Assembly: GCA_946408825.1 (NCBI GenBank)
Contig: CAMJTU010000038.1
Location: 1 to 36,242 of the forward strand
Direction of reading: 5' to 3'
Source: an uncultured Planctomycetaceae bacterium
GTDB taxonomy: Bacteria > Planctomycetota > Planctomycetia > Pirellulales > Thermoguttaceae
DNA length: 36,242 bases
Positions 1 through 7,778 of this stretch are shown piece by piece (position 1 is the stretch's first letter; the number at the start of each line of letters is the position of its first letter). A model generated the notes under the pieces. That model saw nothing but the letters and a program-made list of their open reading frames with translations, did not search any database and was not told where the DNA came from. The translations under genes and the position numbers were made by a program.

Positions 1-120
1 TTCGTGACGGGAACGAAGATGAAGAGCCAATCAGCCGGTAAGATGGGGTATTCCACTTCTGAAGTTGGCGATCTGGTCTGTGAAAATCTTGACGGTCTTA
101 TTCAGCGTCAGAATTGGTAA
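1..120 (+). CDS. C-terminal end of an unidentified protein (5' truncated by window)
   Basis: Reading frame 1 is open from the first base to a TAA at 118-120 and gives the last 39 residues of a protein ending in LIQRQNW. The residue mix is ordinary for a soluble protein and the codons follow the same habit as the neighbouring genes (GAC before G, GAT otherwise), which supports a real gene. I do not recognise the family from so short a tail. It lies on the same strand as the thioesterase gene that follows, with a gap of 111 bases. It could be a chance open frame, but I think a genuine gene end is more likely. Confidence 0.5.
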   Translation, partial: FVTGTKMKSQSAGKMGYSTSEVGDLVCENLDGLIQRQNW

Positions 121-231
121 CGAGTCTTTTGTTCATTGTCAAATCGATTAGATTTGAGCAATTTCAAGCCCTCGTCCAGCCTGCTTAGGATTGGGCGGGG
201 GTTTTGTTTCGATCTCGACCAAGGGCTTACT

Positions 232-768
232 ATGTCAGAAGTCTCACATTTTTCTTCTCTTTCTCGATTGTCTGGGACAATTTCGCCAATTTGGGGAATG
301 GTTGTTACCGTTGAAAAAGATCACATTGACGTGTGGGGGCACGCCAATAACGTATGTTATGTTCAGTGGATGCAAGACGTCGCAGTTGGTCATTCTGCCG
401 CTATCGGTTGGGATTCAAAACGGTATCTTGATATTGGCGCAATCTGGGTCGTTAGAAATCATTCGATCGACTATAAACATTCTTCGTATCTTGGAAATCG
501 GATTTTGGTCCAGACATGGATCGAGGAAATGAAAAAGGTTAGTTGCCTTCGGAAGTATCGTTTCATTGAGTTTCCCAAGGATATGCCAGATAGCGAAATT
601 CATGCCATGAGCGGATTTGCATCTAAAGACGACTTTGATTTTCCACAAGACGCTCTTCTTGCCACAGCTTCGACAACGTGGGCGTTCGTGTCTACAAAAA
701 CTCTTCGGCCCGTCAAGATTCACCCAGAGATTATTTCTGTTTTTAAGGGAGAGGATAATTTGCACTAG
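232..768 (+). CDS. Acyl-CoA thioesterase, YbgC/4HBT hotdog family
   Basis: A hotdog-fold thioesterase of the 4-hydroxybenzoyl-CoA/YbgC type, 178 residues, expected to hydrolyse acyl-CoA thioesters in the cytoplasm; the substrate cannot be read from sequence. The family signature is near the N terminus: an Asp, then WGHANNVCYVQWMQ, the usual D-x-x-G-H-x-N-N-x-x-Y pattern with the catalytic Asp. A second typical stretch around IDYKHSSYLGNRI fits the central helix and strand. I chose ATG at 232, not the upstream in-frame TTG at 136, because AAGGG at 221-225 gives a well-spaced ribosome binding site and the extra 32 residues look unlike the family. The C-terminal 40 residues are less typical. It stands alone between an unknown protein and the DUF4432 gene. 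Confidence 0.8.
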   Translation: MSEVSHFSSLSRLSGTISPIWGMVVTVEKDHIDVWGHANNVCYVQWMQDVAVGHSAAIGWDSKRYLDIGAIWVVRNHSIDYKHSSYLGNRILVQTWIEEMKKVSCLRKYRFIEFPKDMPDSEIHAMSGFASKDDFDFPQDALLATASTTWAFVSTKTLRPVKIHPEIISVFKGEDNLH

Positions 769-776
769 TTCCTCTC

Positions 777-792
777 TTCTTCCACGGAAGAA
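777..792. repeat. Short perfect inverted repeat after the thioesterase gene
   Basis: TTCTTCC and GGAAGAA are separated by two bases, so an RNA stem of about six pairs with a four-base loop is possible. It begins nine bases after the thioesterase stop. There is no T-run directly after it, so it is at best a weak terminator. Confidence 0.3.
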
Positions 793-867
793 TATGTTCT
801 TTCGATTGATTGGACGACTATTGAAAGTCCAGCAAGCGCGATGTAAAATTCGACGTAGAAGTGTCAG

Positions 868-884
868 ATGTCGCTAGGCGACAT
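868..884. repeat. Perfect 7-bp inverted repeat upstream of the DUF4432 gene
   Basis: ATGTCGC, TAG, GCGACAT forms a perfect stem with a three-base loop, 35 bases before the start codon of the next gene. It could be an operator for a dimeric regulator or a small leader hairpin. Nothing in the sequence decides between these. Confidence 0.35.
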
Positions 885-919
885 TTCAAATATTGTTCAC
901 ATAGCCTAAAATACGCGAT

Positions 920-2083
920 ATGAAAAAAACGATTACTATTATCGACGCTGAGAATCGTGTTTATCTTGATTCTCTTGACCTCAAAAATTTTGTGGTTACT
1001 GACGCAACTAAAATTCCTTTCCGTGTTGTGAAGAAAAGACTCCACGGGGGCGTTCAGGAGGGGGTCGACATAGTCGAAATAGAAGCCGGACACTTTCGGT
1101 TTACCGTTTTGTTGACACGTGCCATGAATGTTTTAAGTGCGAGTTACAAAGACTTAGAATTGAAGTGGGATTCGCCCGTTAACGGCCCAGTACATCCAAA
1201 CTATGTGCCAATCTATGCGCCTAATGGATGTGGATGGCTTGAAGGTTTTTGCGAATGGATTGCTAGATGTGGCTTAGAAAGTAATGGCGCGCCTGAATTT
1301 GACGCAAATGGAGCCCTAAAATATCCGCTCCATGGCAGACTTTCAAATCTTCCTGCCCGAAAAGTTGAGTTGTTAATCGACGACCAATCGGGTGAGATTC
1401 TGCTTTCTGGCGAAACGCTGGAAACCAGCGTTTTCGGACACAGGTTTCTCTTTAAGACGATTTACACGATTAAAGTTGGCGCTTCTAAACTTTTAGTTCA
1501 CGATACCGTAACAAATCTCGCAAGTGTTGCCGATGAGTTTGAACTTCTTTATCACATTAATACAGGTTATCCCCTAATAACGCCTGGCGCACATTTCTAT
1601 GCAGCGTTTGAAAAAATGTGTCCAAGAGATAACAACGCCGTAGCAGAACTTAAAGAATGGGACGTTTACACTCAGCCAATCCCTGGTCGGCCTGAGACAT
1701 GTTATCTTTTTGATCTCGCAGCAAATGAACAGGGAAAGACAAGTGTCGTTCTTTTAGACAAATCTGGAAATCGTGGTTTTACTCTCTCGTTTAACAAGAA
1801 AGAATTTCCCTTTTTCACTCTTTGGAAGACCCAACGACCCAATGGCGATATTTATGTGACAGGCGTCGAGCCGGCAATCAATTTCCCTAACACTCGATCT
1901 TTCGAAAAGAAAAATGGCCGTGTAATGCCTATTGCGTCAGGTGAAACAAAATCTTTTTCTCTCGAATTCGATTTTATGAACGACAAAGAACACACCACTC
2001 TTGCTTTAGACGCGATACGACAGCTTCAAGAAAAAGCGTCAAGAAAAATCATTACGACGCCGCTCCCGGAATGGTGTGAGTGA
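920..2083 (+). CDS. DUF4432 / aldose 1-epimerase-like (galactose mutarotase fold) protein
   Basis: A 387-residue protein of the DUF4432 group, a branch of the galactose-mutarotase (aldose 1-epimerase) superfamily of beta-sandwich sugar-binding proteins, probably acting on a free sugar or sugar acid. Supporting features are the N-terminal strands with RAMNVLSASYKDLELKW, a GWLEGFCEWIARCGLESNG loop, LHGRLSNLPARKV, the central LLYHINTGYP (the His position typical of mutarotases) and the late TGVEPAINFPNTRS. Length matches the family. There is no signal peptide, so it is cytoplasmic. ATG at 920 is the natural start, though I see no clear ribosome binding site. No dedicated partner adjoins it; the SorC-type regulator about 900 bases further on is on the opposite strand. 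The exact reaction is unknown. Confidence 0.8.
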   Translation: MKKTITIIDAENRVYLDSLDLKNFVVTDATKIPFRVVKKRLHGGVQEGVDIVEIEAGHFRFTVLLTRAMNVLSASYKDLELKWDSPVNGPVHPNYVPIYAPNGCGWLEGFCEWIARCGLESNGAPEFDANGALKYPLHGRLSNLPARKVELLIDDQSGEILLSGETLETSVFGHRFLFKTIYTIKVGASKLLVHDTVTNLASVADEFELLYHINTGYPLITPGAHFYAAFEKMCPRDNNAVAELKEWDVYTQPIPGRPETCYLFDLAANEQGKTSVVLLDKSGNRGFTLSFNKKEFPFFTLWKTQRPNGDIYVTGVEPAINFPNTRSFEKKNGRVMPIASGETKSFSLEFDFMNDKEHTTLALDAIRQLQEKASRKIITTPLPEWCE

Positions 2084-2992
2084 GAAAGCGTTTTTTTGTT
2101 TGACGTTAAAACGAACAAAAATAAATGGAGATGTTTGTCTCGCCTCACTCCTAAAAAAACGGGATGAACCTACGAGATTCTAAGCATGTTTAAGTTGACT
2201 TACCACGCTTCAAGACTCTCTAAGGAGGTTCTCTAAGTTCTTTGAGGAGAATCTTGTATACCCTTCGTTTCAGCTTTCAAGTCGAAATCCGCATTCTTTT
2301 AAACGCGGATAGAAGGGGCTGTTAAGATACTCCTCAGAGTTTTACAATCTTTTTGATTAGCCAACCTCAAGTTCTAAGCGCCATTATTGTAGCCGATGAT
2401 ATTTACGACGGCGCTGTCTCCGTATTAGACTCGACGGCGTTTTTGACGACCGAAATAAATCGATATGTCGTAATTTTTGACTTCGTCAGAACAATTCGTC
2501 TAGTCTATGCTGATTTCAGAAAGACTAAAAAGATAAAGATTTATCTGACAAATAGGTCAAAGCAATTGGGAAAATTGTTTCCACTCTGTTGGATCAAACC
2601 AAGCGTGGTTCCCTTATCCTTTTGGCTCAATAATTAATTTCCCCCTAAACATGCTGGTTTCTGAGTAAACTTTCTAAGCTCAAAGCGTCCCTATTAAGGT
2701 CGTTTTTCTCATCATAAGAGCAATCATAGCCTTTTGGAACGTTTACAACAAGCAATCGACCAAGTTGGATTATTTTCGTTGACTTAATGTCATCGAAAAA
2801 CACAGCGCTAATTGTTCCAACGTTTTGAAACCAGCGAGCTTTTACACATTCGCTAATCACAGTTCAGATTAACTTAAACAATTCTTCACTATGCGAAATC
2901 TTGAACCTCTTCAGTTGGACTTTTCTCGTTGTTTCGAAGATCATGACTGACGTGTCGCTTTGATTCTCCATGTAACATCGCTTTTTTCGGTC
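2084..2992. other. Long region with no confident gene
   Basis: About 900 bases between the converging DUF4432 and SorC-type genes. Two short open frames lie here, a TTG-initiated one at 2353-2637 (+) and a GTG-initiated one at 2645-2860 (-). Neither has a ribosome binding site or a motif I recognise, so I do not call them as genes. The minus-strand frame has somewhat more natural composition and could be a small protein or a decayed gene. Two imperfect stems are visible: CAAGACTCTC at 2211-2220 with GAGGAGAATCTTG at 2244-2256, and ATCCGC/GCGGAT at 2287-2310. Confidence 0.5.
2093..2121. terminator. Possible terminator after the DUF4432 gene
   Basis: TTTTTGTTTG (2093-2102) pairs with CGAACAAAAA (2112-2121) apart from one position, around a nine-base loop, starting ten bases after the stop codon. 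The stem is A/T-rich and weak, but its place at the 3' end of the gene fits a terminator. Confidence 0.4.
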
Positions 2993-4207
2993 TCAGATGT
3001 TGCCGGAGACTTCATCTTCACTAAAACTTTCTCCCACGAGATCTTCAGCGGTAGGGCGATCAATAATAAGATGGGTCCACATACGAAGATTCGGATTCTC
3101 TAGTAGCGGACGGATCGCTTCAGTCTTTCTTTGGTTGCAATCATTACAGGGGGAACAAGTAATAATAACATATTTACCAGGCTGTTTTGAGAACTCACAA
3201 AGCTCATTAAAGTTAAAAAGAGTAACAGGTCTAAGTATTTGTGATTCGATAGCCTTTTCAGTAGAGTAGGGAAGAAACATTACGTCGCCTACCCAACCTT
3301 CTTTTTTAAGATCTTCTAAAACATTTTCACGGACAAGATTGTACTTGATCAAATCTTCGTAGTACTTTTTAAGCAGACCATGTTTGTCCTCAGCCCAAGC
3401 AAGCGACGTAACTAAAATATCAACGTCATGACGAAGATTACGAACAAACTGATATGAAGGATTATGCTTTAAGGTTTCGAATTCCTCTTTCAAAACAGCA
3501 GTAGGGGTAAACATTCCAACAAACTTAGCGTCATGAACTTCTTCGTCAAAAAAAGAGAAATAAGTTGTAGGAGCTTTTTGTTGTCCTTCAAGATATTGTC
3601 CGCCGCTTGTTAATGCATGGAACATGAGTTTAGGAGAATTGGAACCAGCGCGAACGGAAAGTTTTTTCGCTACCTTTTCTGCGGCAGAACCCGCGCCAAA
3701 TCCAAGATGTACTCGTGCAGCGTCTGAATCGCCGCTTAATCCTTGATTCTTTTTTTCTTTACTAACAAGATCGATCAATGAAATAATTACGTCGGCAGCT
3801 TTTGAATTTACATGTTCGGTCAAATTACCAACGCTTGAATTAGTCACTATTATTTCGCCGTTATTTTGGTCAAGATAATCTCGTAACTTAAATTTTTTAA
3901 TTAGCTTATCCTGTAGTTTAACGTGTGCCGGCACATTCATAACAAGGAATTCACGGTTTATTGCTTCCCAAAGAAGCGGATATATCCTTTCTCGATTTAT
4001 GTCGTCTCTATTAAACTCTTTACTGATTTCCTCAGCGACAGCAGCCGCTCCGATTGCACGATCACGTCTTCCACGATCCCCCTTTTTCCCACTGACGTTG
4101 TCTTTAGGCGCGCTCACGATTCGCTTGAAAAAACGTTCACATACGGCAAAAATCAGATCGTCGGATTCTTGATCCACTGGTAGACGACTTTGTTTTTTCT
4201 TTTCCAT
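2993..4207 (-). CDS. SorC-type sugar-responsive transcriptional regulator
   Basis: A 404-residue cytoplasmic protein that resembles SorC/CggR-type regulators, which bind DNA through an N-terminal helix-turn-helix and sense phosphorylated sugars through a C-terminal Rossmann-like domain. Residues about 50-90 (AAAVAEEISKEF to REFLVMNVP) fit the HTH and its wing. From about residue 165, VHLGFGAGSAAEKVAKKLS matches the glycine-rich phosphate loop, and WVGDVMFLPYS and the C-terminal ATAEDLVGES-like segment (here PTAEDLVGES) fit late family motifs. I chose ATG at 4207 because GGAG sits six bases upstream; an upstream in-frame TTG overlaps that site. One oddity is a CSPCNDC cysteine cluster near residue 356 where the family normally has a glycine-rich loop. 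The regulated gene is not evident. Confidence 0.65.
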   Translation of the reverse strand: MEKKKQSRLPVDQESDDLIFAVCERFFKRIVSAPKDNVSGKKGDRGRRDRAIGAAAVAEEISKEFNRDDINRERIYPLLWEAINREFLVMNVPAHVKLQDKLIKKFKLRDYLDQNNGEIIVTNSSVGNLTEHVNSKAADVIISLIDLVSKEKKNQGLSGDSDAARVHLGFGAGSAAEKVAKKLSVRAGSNSPKLMFHALTSGGQYLEGQQKAPTTYFSFFDEEVHDAKFVGMFTPTAVLKEEFETLKHNPSYQFVRNLRHDVDILVTSLAWAEDKHGLLKKYYEDLIKYNLVRENVLEDLKKEGWVGDVMFLPYSTEKAIESQILRPVTLFNFNELCEFSKQPGKYVIITCSPCNDCNQRKTEAIRPLLENPNLRMWTHLIIDRPTAEDLVGESFSEDEVSGNI

Positions 4208-4409
4208 TTTTAACTCCAAACCCGGAAAACGAAACTAACTCTGAAGACGACTTTACAACGATAAAGGAGACGCAGAGACGCTAAAGCACAACAGGCTACG
4301 ACAAAGGAATTTATGAAGAAGAACTTTGAACAAAGAGAAAAAGTCTCCTTGTCTTTGGGGTTCATTGTAGCAATTATTTTTGCAAGATCAATCAAATTAG
4401 AAAAAGGGA

Positions 4410-6227
4410 TTACAACAACGTTGAGAGTTTTTTAAAGAAGGTTCGCTGAGCTTTCCAGATTTTATCATTTTCACTCTTAAGGATAAAGGTTGGCTCTGGT
4501 CCTACGTAACCAACGCTCTGCCGCAATTTAGTGATATTGGGTCTGACATGCGTCGGATCGTAGTGTTCCAGTTCATTTGAAGCTAGAATGAAAATAGGAT
4601 TAAGATTTAGAGCGTAAATTTCTTTCAATAGGAAATAGGCGTCAAGTTTTCCTTCCTCGTAAATCTCACGGTAGATCCGACGACGTTCCAATTCATCTTC
4701 AGGATTATTGTCTGCAGGAATGAAATACTCTTCGCCTTCATGGATGTCATACCGACTAAAGTGGAATTTATTGAGGCCGACAGATTCGTCATGAGCTTCT
4801 GAATGAGAAACCCCTACGAAATAATCGCCGTCGGGATTACTTTCGCAAATAACAACATCGTACTTTACGTGTTTAAGCGAAAGAATTGCCATTTTGGATG
4901 AGTTGACATAATCAACACGACACCCTAACCATTTGAGCCAATCTCCATAGCATGCGAGAGTTTGTCTATCTTTGGCGACTAGGAGCGCTTTCATTTTTGA
5001 AAGAGTATTCTTTAATGTTTCCCATTTCGCTTGATCGGTAATTTCAAAACTTGGAAACACTTCTTTAGGCGAGTCTAACGGCGCGCTAACTTGCGTCGTC
5101 GAAATCGCATGAGTTGATTTTTCGAAAAGTTCACGAAGTTCATAGCTATCCTTGATGAGTCGATCGACTTTGTCAGCCAGAGCGGAGTGATTGGAAGAAC
5201 GTTGGAGTGTAGAAGCTGTTTCGCAGACGTCTTCTAACACGGCATAAAAGGCTGAATCAAGATCCTCGTGCAGGATTCGGTTGCAGGTTTGGCGAACAAA
5301 GGAATCTTTATCTCGAGTGTATTCCAGAAGATGAATCGCAAATGCAAGATCTTTAGCGTAAAGCTCTAGGAAAACCTGATCTTGTGACGAAAAGGCGTTA
5401 GGTTTGAGACTCTCGACGTTGCAGACGCCAATGACTTCATTGTTAAAAGCAAGTGGAACGGTAATTGACGATTTGGCGTTAATGGCGCCTTGGATGTAGA
5501 GTGGATCGTTTTTGGTGTCGTTACATACGTACGGTTCGCCGGAACTAGCTACAAAACCAGTAATACCATTATTGTTCGAACGGGCATACAACCTTCTTGC
5601 GGTTGCAGTTCGGTCAACGCCAAAAGAAGAGAAGGGAATGAGTTCGTCTGTTTTCTTATCTAGAATTCGAATCTCAAAGACGTCGTAGTTGAGGACGTCG
5701 CGCATTTGGTCCTGGATCGTTTGTTTGAATCGTACCTTGAGATCGTCTTCAGACTCGTGCAGTTTTTCGTTTGTACAAAAAGCAAGATCATTTCCTACAG
5801 TACGAAGCATCGCAAGCTGTTGCTCATAGCGATTCATCGCGGACGTTTCTTTAAGTTCAATTTTGAAAGAAGGCTTGTCTGAAGGTAAAGACGCCTGATT
5901 GGTTGTTAGGCACGAAACAAGCATTTCGAAACGGCGGCCGCCTCCTCCTGAATCTCCTACGCATTTAGGATAAGATAAAACGGAACGAGTCGGCTCCTCC
6001 TGTAAAGGAGCGTAGTGAAATGGAGCATAACAACCGTCGACAAAGGCAGGAAATCTGATTGTCTTATAGAAATCTTCACCTATCAACGTTTCCCGACTAC
6101 CATTTGGAACGCCAAACCATTCCACAAAACGTGCGTTACAATAAGAAATACGGTGCATTCCATCGACAAGCACCACAGCTATTGTTAACGAATCTACGAC
6201 CTTTTCTGCATCAAAGTCAAAAGACAT
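4410..6227 (-). CDS. PAS-GAF signalling protein with a degenerate receiver-like C terminus
   Basis: A 605-residue cytoplasmic sensor-like protein. Residues about 1-110 read as a PAS domain (TIAVVLVDGMHRISYCNARF). Residues about 150-300 read as a GAF domain (NGITGFVASSGEPYVCND, then SSITVPLAFNNEVIGVCNVES). A helical stretch follows to about 385. Residues about 412-605 look like a response-regulator receiver: KALLVAKDRQTLACYGDWLKW, then KYDVVICESN, then PIFILASN. The usual phospho-acceptor Asp is replaced by Glu462, and about 85 residues are inserted between the third and fourth strands. No histidine kinase, ATPase or output domain is present. AAGGAGG at 6233-6239 gives a very strong ribosome binding site for ATG 6227. 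It may relay a small-molecule signal through protein contacts. The receiver assignment is inferred from pattern only. Confidence 0.65.
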   Translation of the reverse strand: MSFDFDAEKVVDSLTIAVVLVDGMHRISYCNARFVEWFGVPNGSRETLIGEDFYKTIRFPAFVDGCYAPFHYAPLQEEPTRSVLSYPKCVGDSGGGGRRFEMLVSCLTTNQASLPSDKPSFKIELKETSAMNRYEQQLAMLRTVGNDLAFCTNEKLHESEDDLKVRFKQTIQDQMRDVLNYDVFEIRILDKKTDELIPFSSFGVDRTATARRLYARSNNNGITGFVASSGEPYVCNDTKNDPLYIQGAINAKSSITVPLAFNNEVIGVCNVESLKPNAFSSQDQVFLELYAKDLAFAIHLLEYTRDKDSFVRQTCNRILHEDLDSAFYAVLEDVCETASTLQRSSNHSALADKVDRLIKDSYELRELFEKSTHAISTTQVSAPLDSPKEVFPSFEITDQAKWETLKNTLSKMKALLVAKDRQTLACYGDWLKWLGCRVDYVNSSKMAILSLKHVKYDVVICESNPDGDYFVGVSHSEAHDESVGLNKFHFSRYDIHEGEEYFIPADNNPEDELERRRIYREIYEEGKLDAYFLLKEIYALNLNPIFILASNELEHYDPTHVRPNITKLRQSVGYVGPEPTFILKSENDKIWKAQRTFFKKLSTLL

Positions 6228-6543
6228 AATCCCCTCCTTCCAACTAAATCAGTTGTGTGGACTCCCCTGTAACGTCCAGAGATTTAGAAAGTGCTACGCC
6301 AAATACAAATTGCTCGAAATCTAACCCGAATCCCAGTCCCTTAGGAATTTTACTCCTGTGAAACTATTATTCAAGTATTGTTTTATTGGGATTTGAAAAT
6401 CATTCTGAAAGAGAACGACTGTATTCGTTAAAACGGATGATTTTCAAATAAATACATAAGGTAACAGCGTTGTGTTAAACACTGTTCATAACGAAATAAA
6501 AAAATCTTTGTCATTGATGAACAACAACTTGCATTCTCAAGCA
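6228..6543. other. Gene-free stretch between the PAS-GAF and metallopeptidase genes
   Basis: About 316 bases with no credible open frame. The 15-bp inverted repeat described separately lies in it, and the remainder is AT-rich. It probably holds the promoter of the PAS-GAF gene (-), but I could not pick out convincing -35 and -10 boxes. Confidence 0.5.
6391..6449. repeat. 15-bp near-perfect inverted repeat (14 of 15) with inner stem
   Basis: ATTTGAAAATCATTC (6391-6405) pairs with GGATGATTTTCAAAT (6435-6449) at 14 of 15 positions. The 29-base centre contains a further AACGA/TCGTT stem. It lies downstream of the metallopeptidase gene, read on the minus strand, and upstream of the PAS-GAF gene, so it may be a terminator, a leader structure or an operator. 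Confidence 0.55.
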
Positions 6544-7218
6544 TCAACGTCTTCCTGAGCGTCCCATGACGGCAAGAAGAAAATAGAGAAATTGTGAAAT
6601 AGCCGACAGAGTGCCTGCAACATAAGTAAGCGCAGCTGCCCCTAGCATCGAACGCACGATAGGTTTTTGGTCCGGGGAAAGGAAACCGAGTTCAGCTAGT
6701 TGCTTTTTAGCTCGGGCGCTGGCGTCGTATTCGACGGGAAGGTTTATGATTTGGAAAAGCGCGACCATTCCGAAGCCGAGAACCCCAAGCATTGCGAGTT
6801 GCATAACGTTGATTGCTAAACCGATTGCGATAAGAGCCAGAGCAGAATTGCCTCCAAAGGAGGCTAAAGGAACAGCTATTTGTCGAATAACCATAAGTTT
6901 ATAACGTTTAGCATCTTGAATAGCGTGACCCGCCTCATGCGCGGCGACTCCAATAGCTGCAAGATTACGACCGTTGTACGAATTTTCGCTCAGACGAAGA
7001 ACTTTCGAACGAGGATCATAGTGATCAGTAAGTTCCCCGGCGATTCTTTCAATGGCAATATTCTGCAGACCGGCTGAATCCAGAATTGCGCGAGCCGCAG
7101 CAGCGCCACTTACGGAAGAAGGAACCTTACAAGCCTTAGCGTAACGTGATTTGAGAGCGCCTTGGGCGTACATCGCTAATAGCATCGGGGGAAGAACGAA
7201 AAGGAAGTAGGGAGACAT
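6544..7218 (-). CDS. Membrane zinc metallopeptidase, YugP family
   Basis: A 224-residue integral membrane protease of the YugP type (Pfam Zn_peptidase_2). The N terminus (MSPYFLFVLPPMLLAMY) is a membrane segment. Residues 94-98 are HEAGH, the HExxH zinc site, within VAAHEAGHAIQDAKRY, and Glu163 in LPVEYDASARAKKQL is the likely third ligand. Two or three further hydrophobic segments span about residues 112-160 and 192-220. Length and order match the family. Its substrate is unknown; members are thought to act on membrane or surface proteins. It is the last gene of an apparent aroB-comEA-like-yugP run on the minus strand, 88 bases after the comEA-like gene. AAAGG lies somewhat far upstream of ATG 7218. 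Confidence 0.9.
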   Translation of the reverse strand: MSPYFLFVLPPMLLAMYAQGALKSRYAKACKVPSSVSGAAAARAILDSAGLQNIAIERIAGELTDHYDPRSKVLRLSENSYNGRNLAAIGVAAHEAGHAIQDAKRYKLMVIRQIAVPLASFGGNSALALIAIGLAINVMQLAMLGVLGFGMVALFQIINLPVEYDASARAKKQLAELGFLSPDQKPIVRSMLGAAALTYVAGTLSAISQFLYFLLAVMGRSGRR

Positions 7219-7306
7219 GGCTAATTTGAACCTTTGGTATTAGTAAAAAAACTGAAAAGCAAAATATGGAATGGCGAACTACGAGGGCGTTGAAGACGCT
7301 GCGAAA

Positions 7307-7714
7307 TCAATCCGAAGTTGATTCTCCAACCTGTATCTCTCTGCAATATGGCCGGAGACGATCGAGGGTTTTCGGACCAATTCCTTTAATGTTCAACAAT
7401 TCATCAACCGAACGAAAACCGTTGTGATTCGTACGATATTCGACAATTCGATTCGCAAGTGTATTCCCAATTCTTGGTAAAAGCGTCAGCTCCGCTTCGT
7501 CTGCTTCATTAAGATCAAGCTGAAAAACAAGAAACGCTGAGTTGTTGTTCGAACTCTCATGGAATTCGTTTGAAAACTCCACAAGAGGGGGACCATTATT
7601 TCCCGTATTCTCGTAGTAGTACGAGAAAAAACAGGCGAATACAAAAAAAATAAGTTCAATTCGCGTATGTCGTTTAAACGTCGCAAAGATTTTAGCAGTC
7701 GATTGAGTATGCAT
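7307..7714 (-). CDS. ComEA-like helix-hairpin-helix protein with membrane anchor
   Basis: A 135-residue protein with one N-terminal membrane segment (about residues 19-33, IELIFFVFACFFSYYY) and a C-terminal tandem helix-hairpin-helix DNA-binding domain: LDLNEADEAELTLLPRIG, then GFRSVDELLNIKGIGPKTL. This is the layout of ComEA, the envelope DNA receptor in natural transformation, and of many small ComEA-like proteins of unknown role. No other competence gene is nearby, so involvement in DNA uptake is only possible. The gene starts 64 bases after aroB ends and is followed by yugP, so all three may be co-transcribed. GAGGGGCGAG just upstream of ATG 7714 serves as ribosome binding site. Confidence 0.8.
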   Translation of the reverse strand: MHTQSTAKIFATFKRHTRIELIFFVFACFFSYYYENTGNNGPPLVEFSNEFHESSNNNSAFLVFQLDLNEADEAELTLLPRIGNTLANRIVEYRTNHNGFRSVDELLNIKGIGPKTLDRLRPYCREIQVGESTSD

Positions 7715-7778
7715 AAACTCGCCCCTCTAGACGGCGCATGGATAGTGGCGAATTCCTTAATTCTATATCGGAATGTGG

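Noticed and set aside
4210..4395. A 61-residue minus-strand open frame between the SorC-type and PAS-GAF genes.
   Set aside because: It overlaps the ribosome binding site region of the SorC-type gene and shows no family or start signals.
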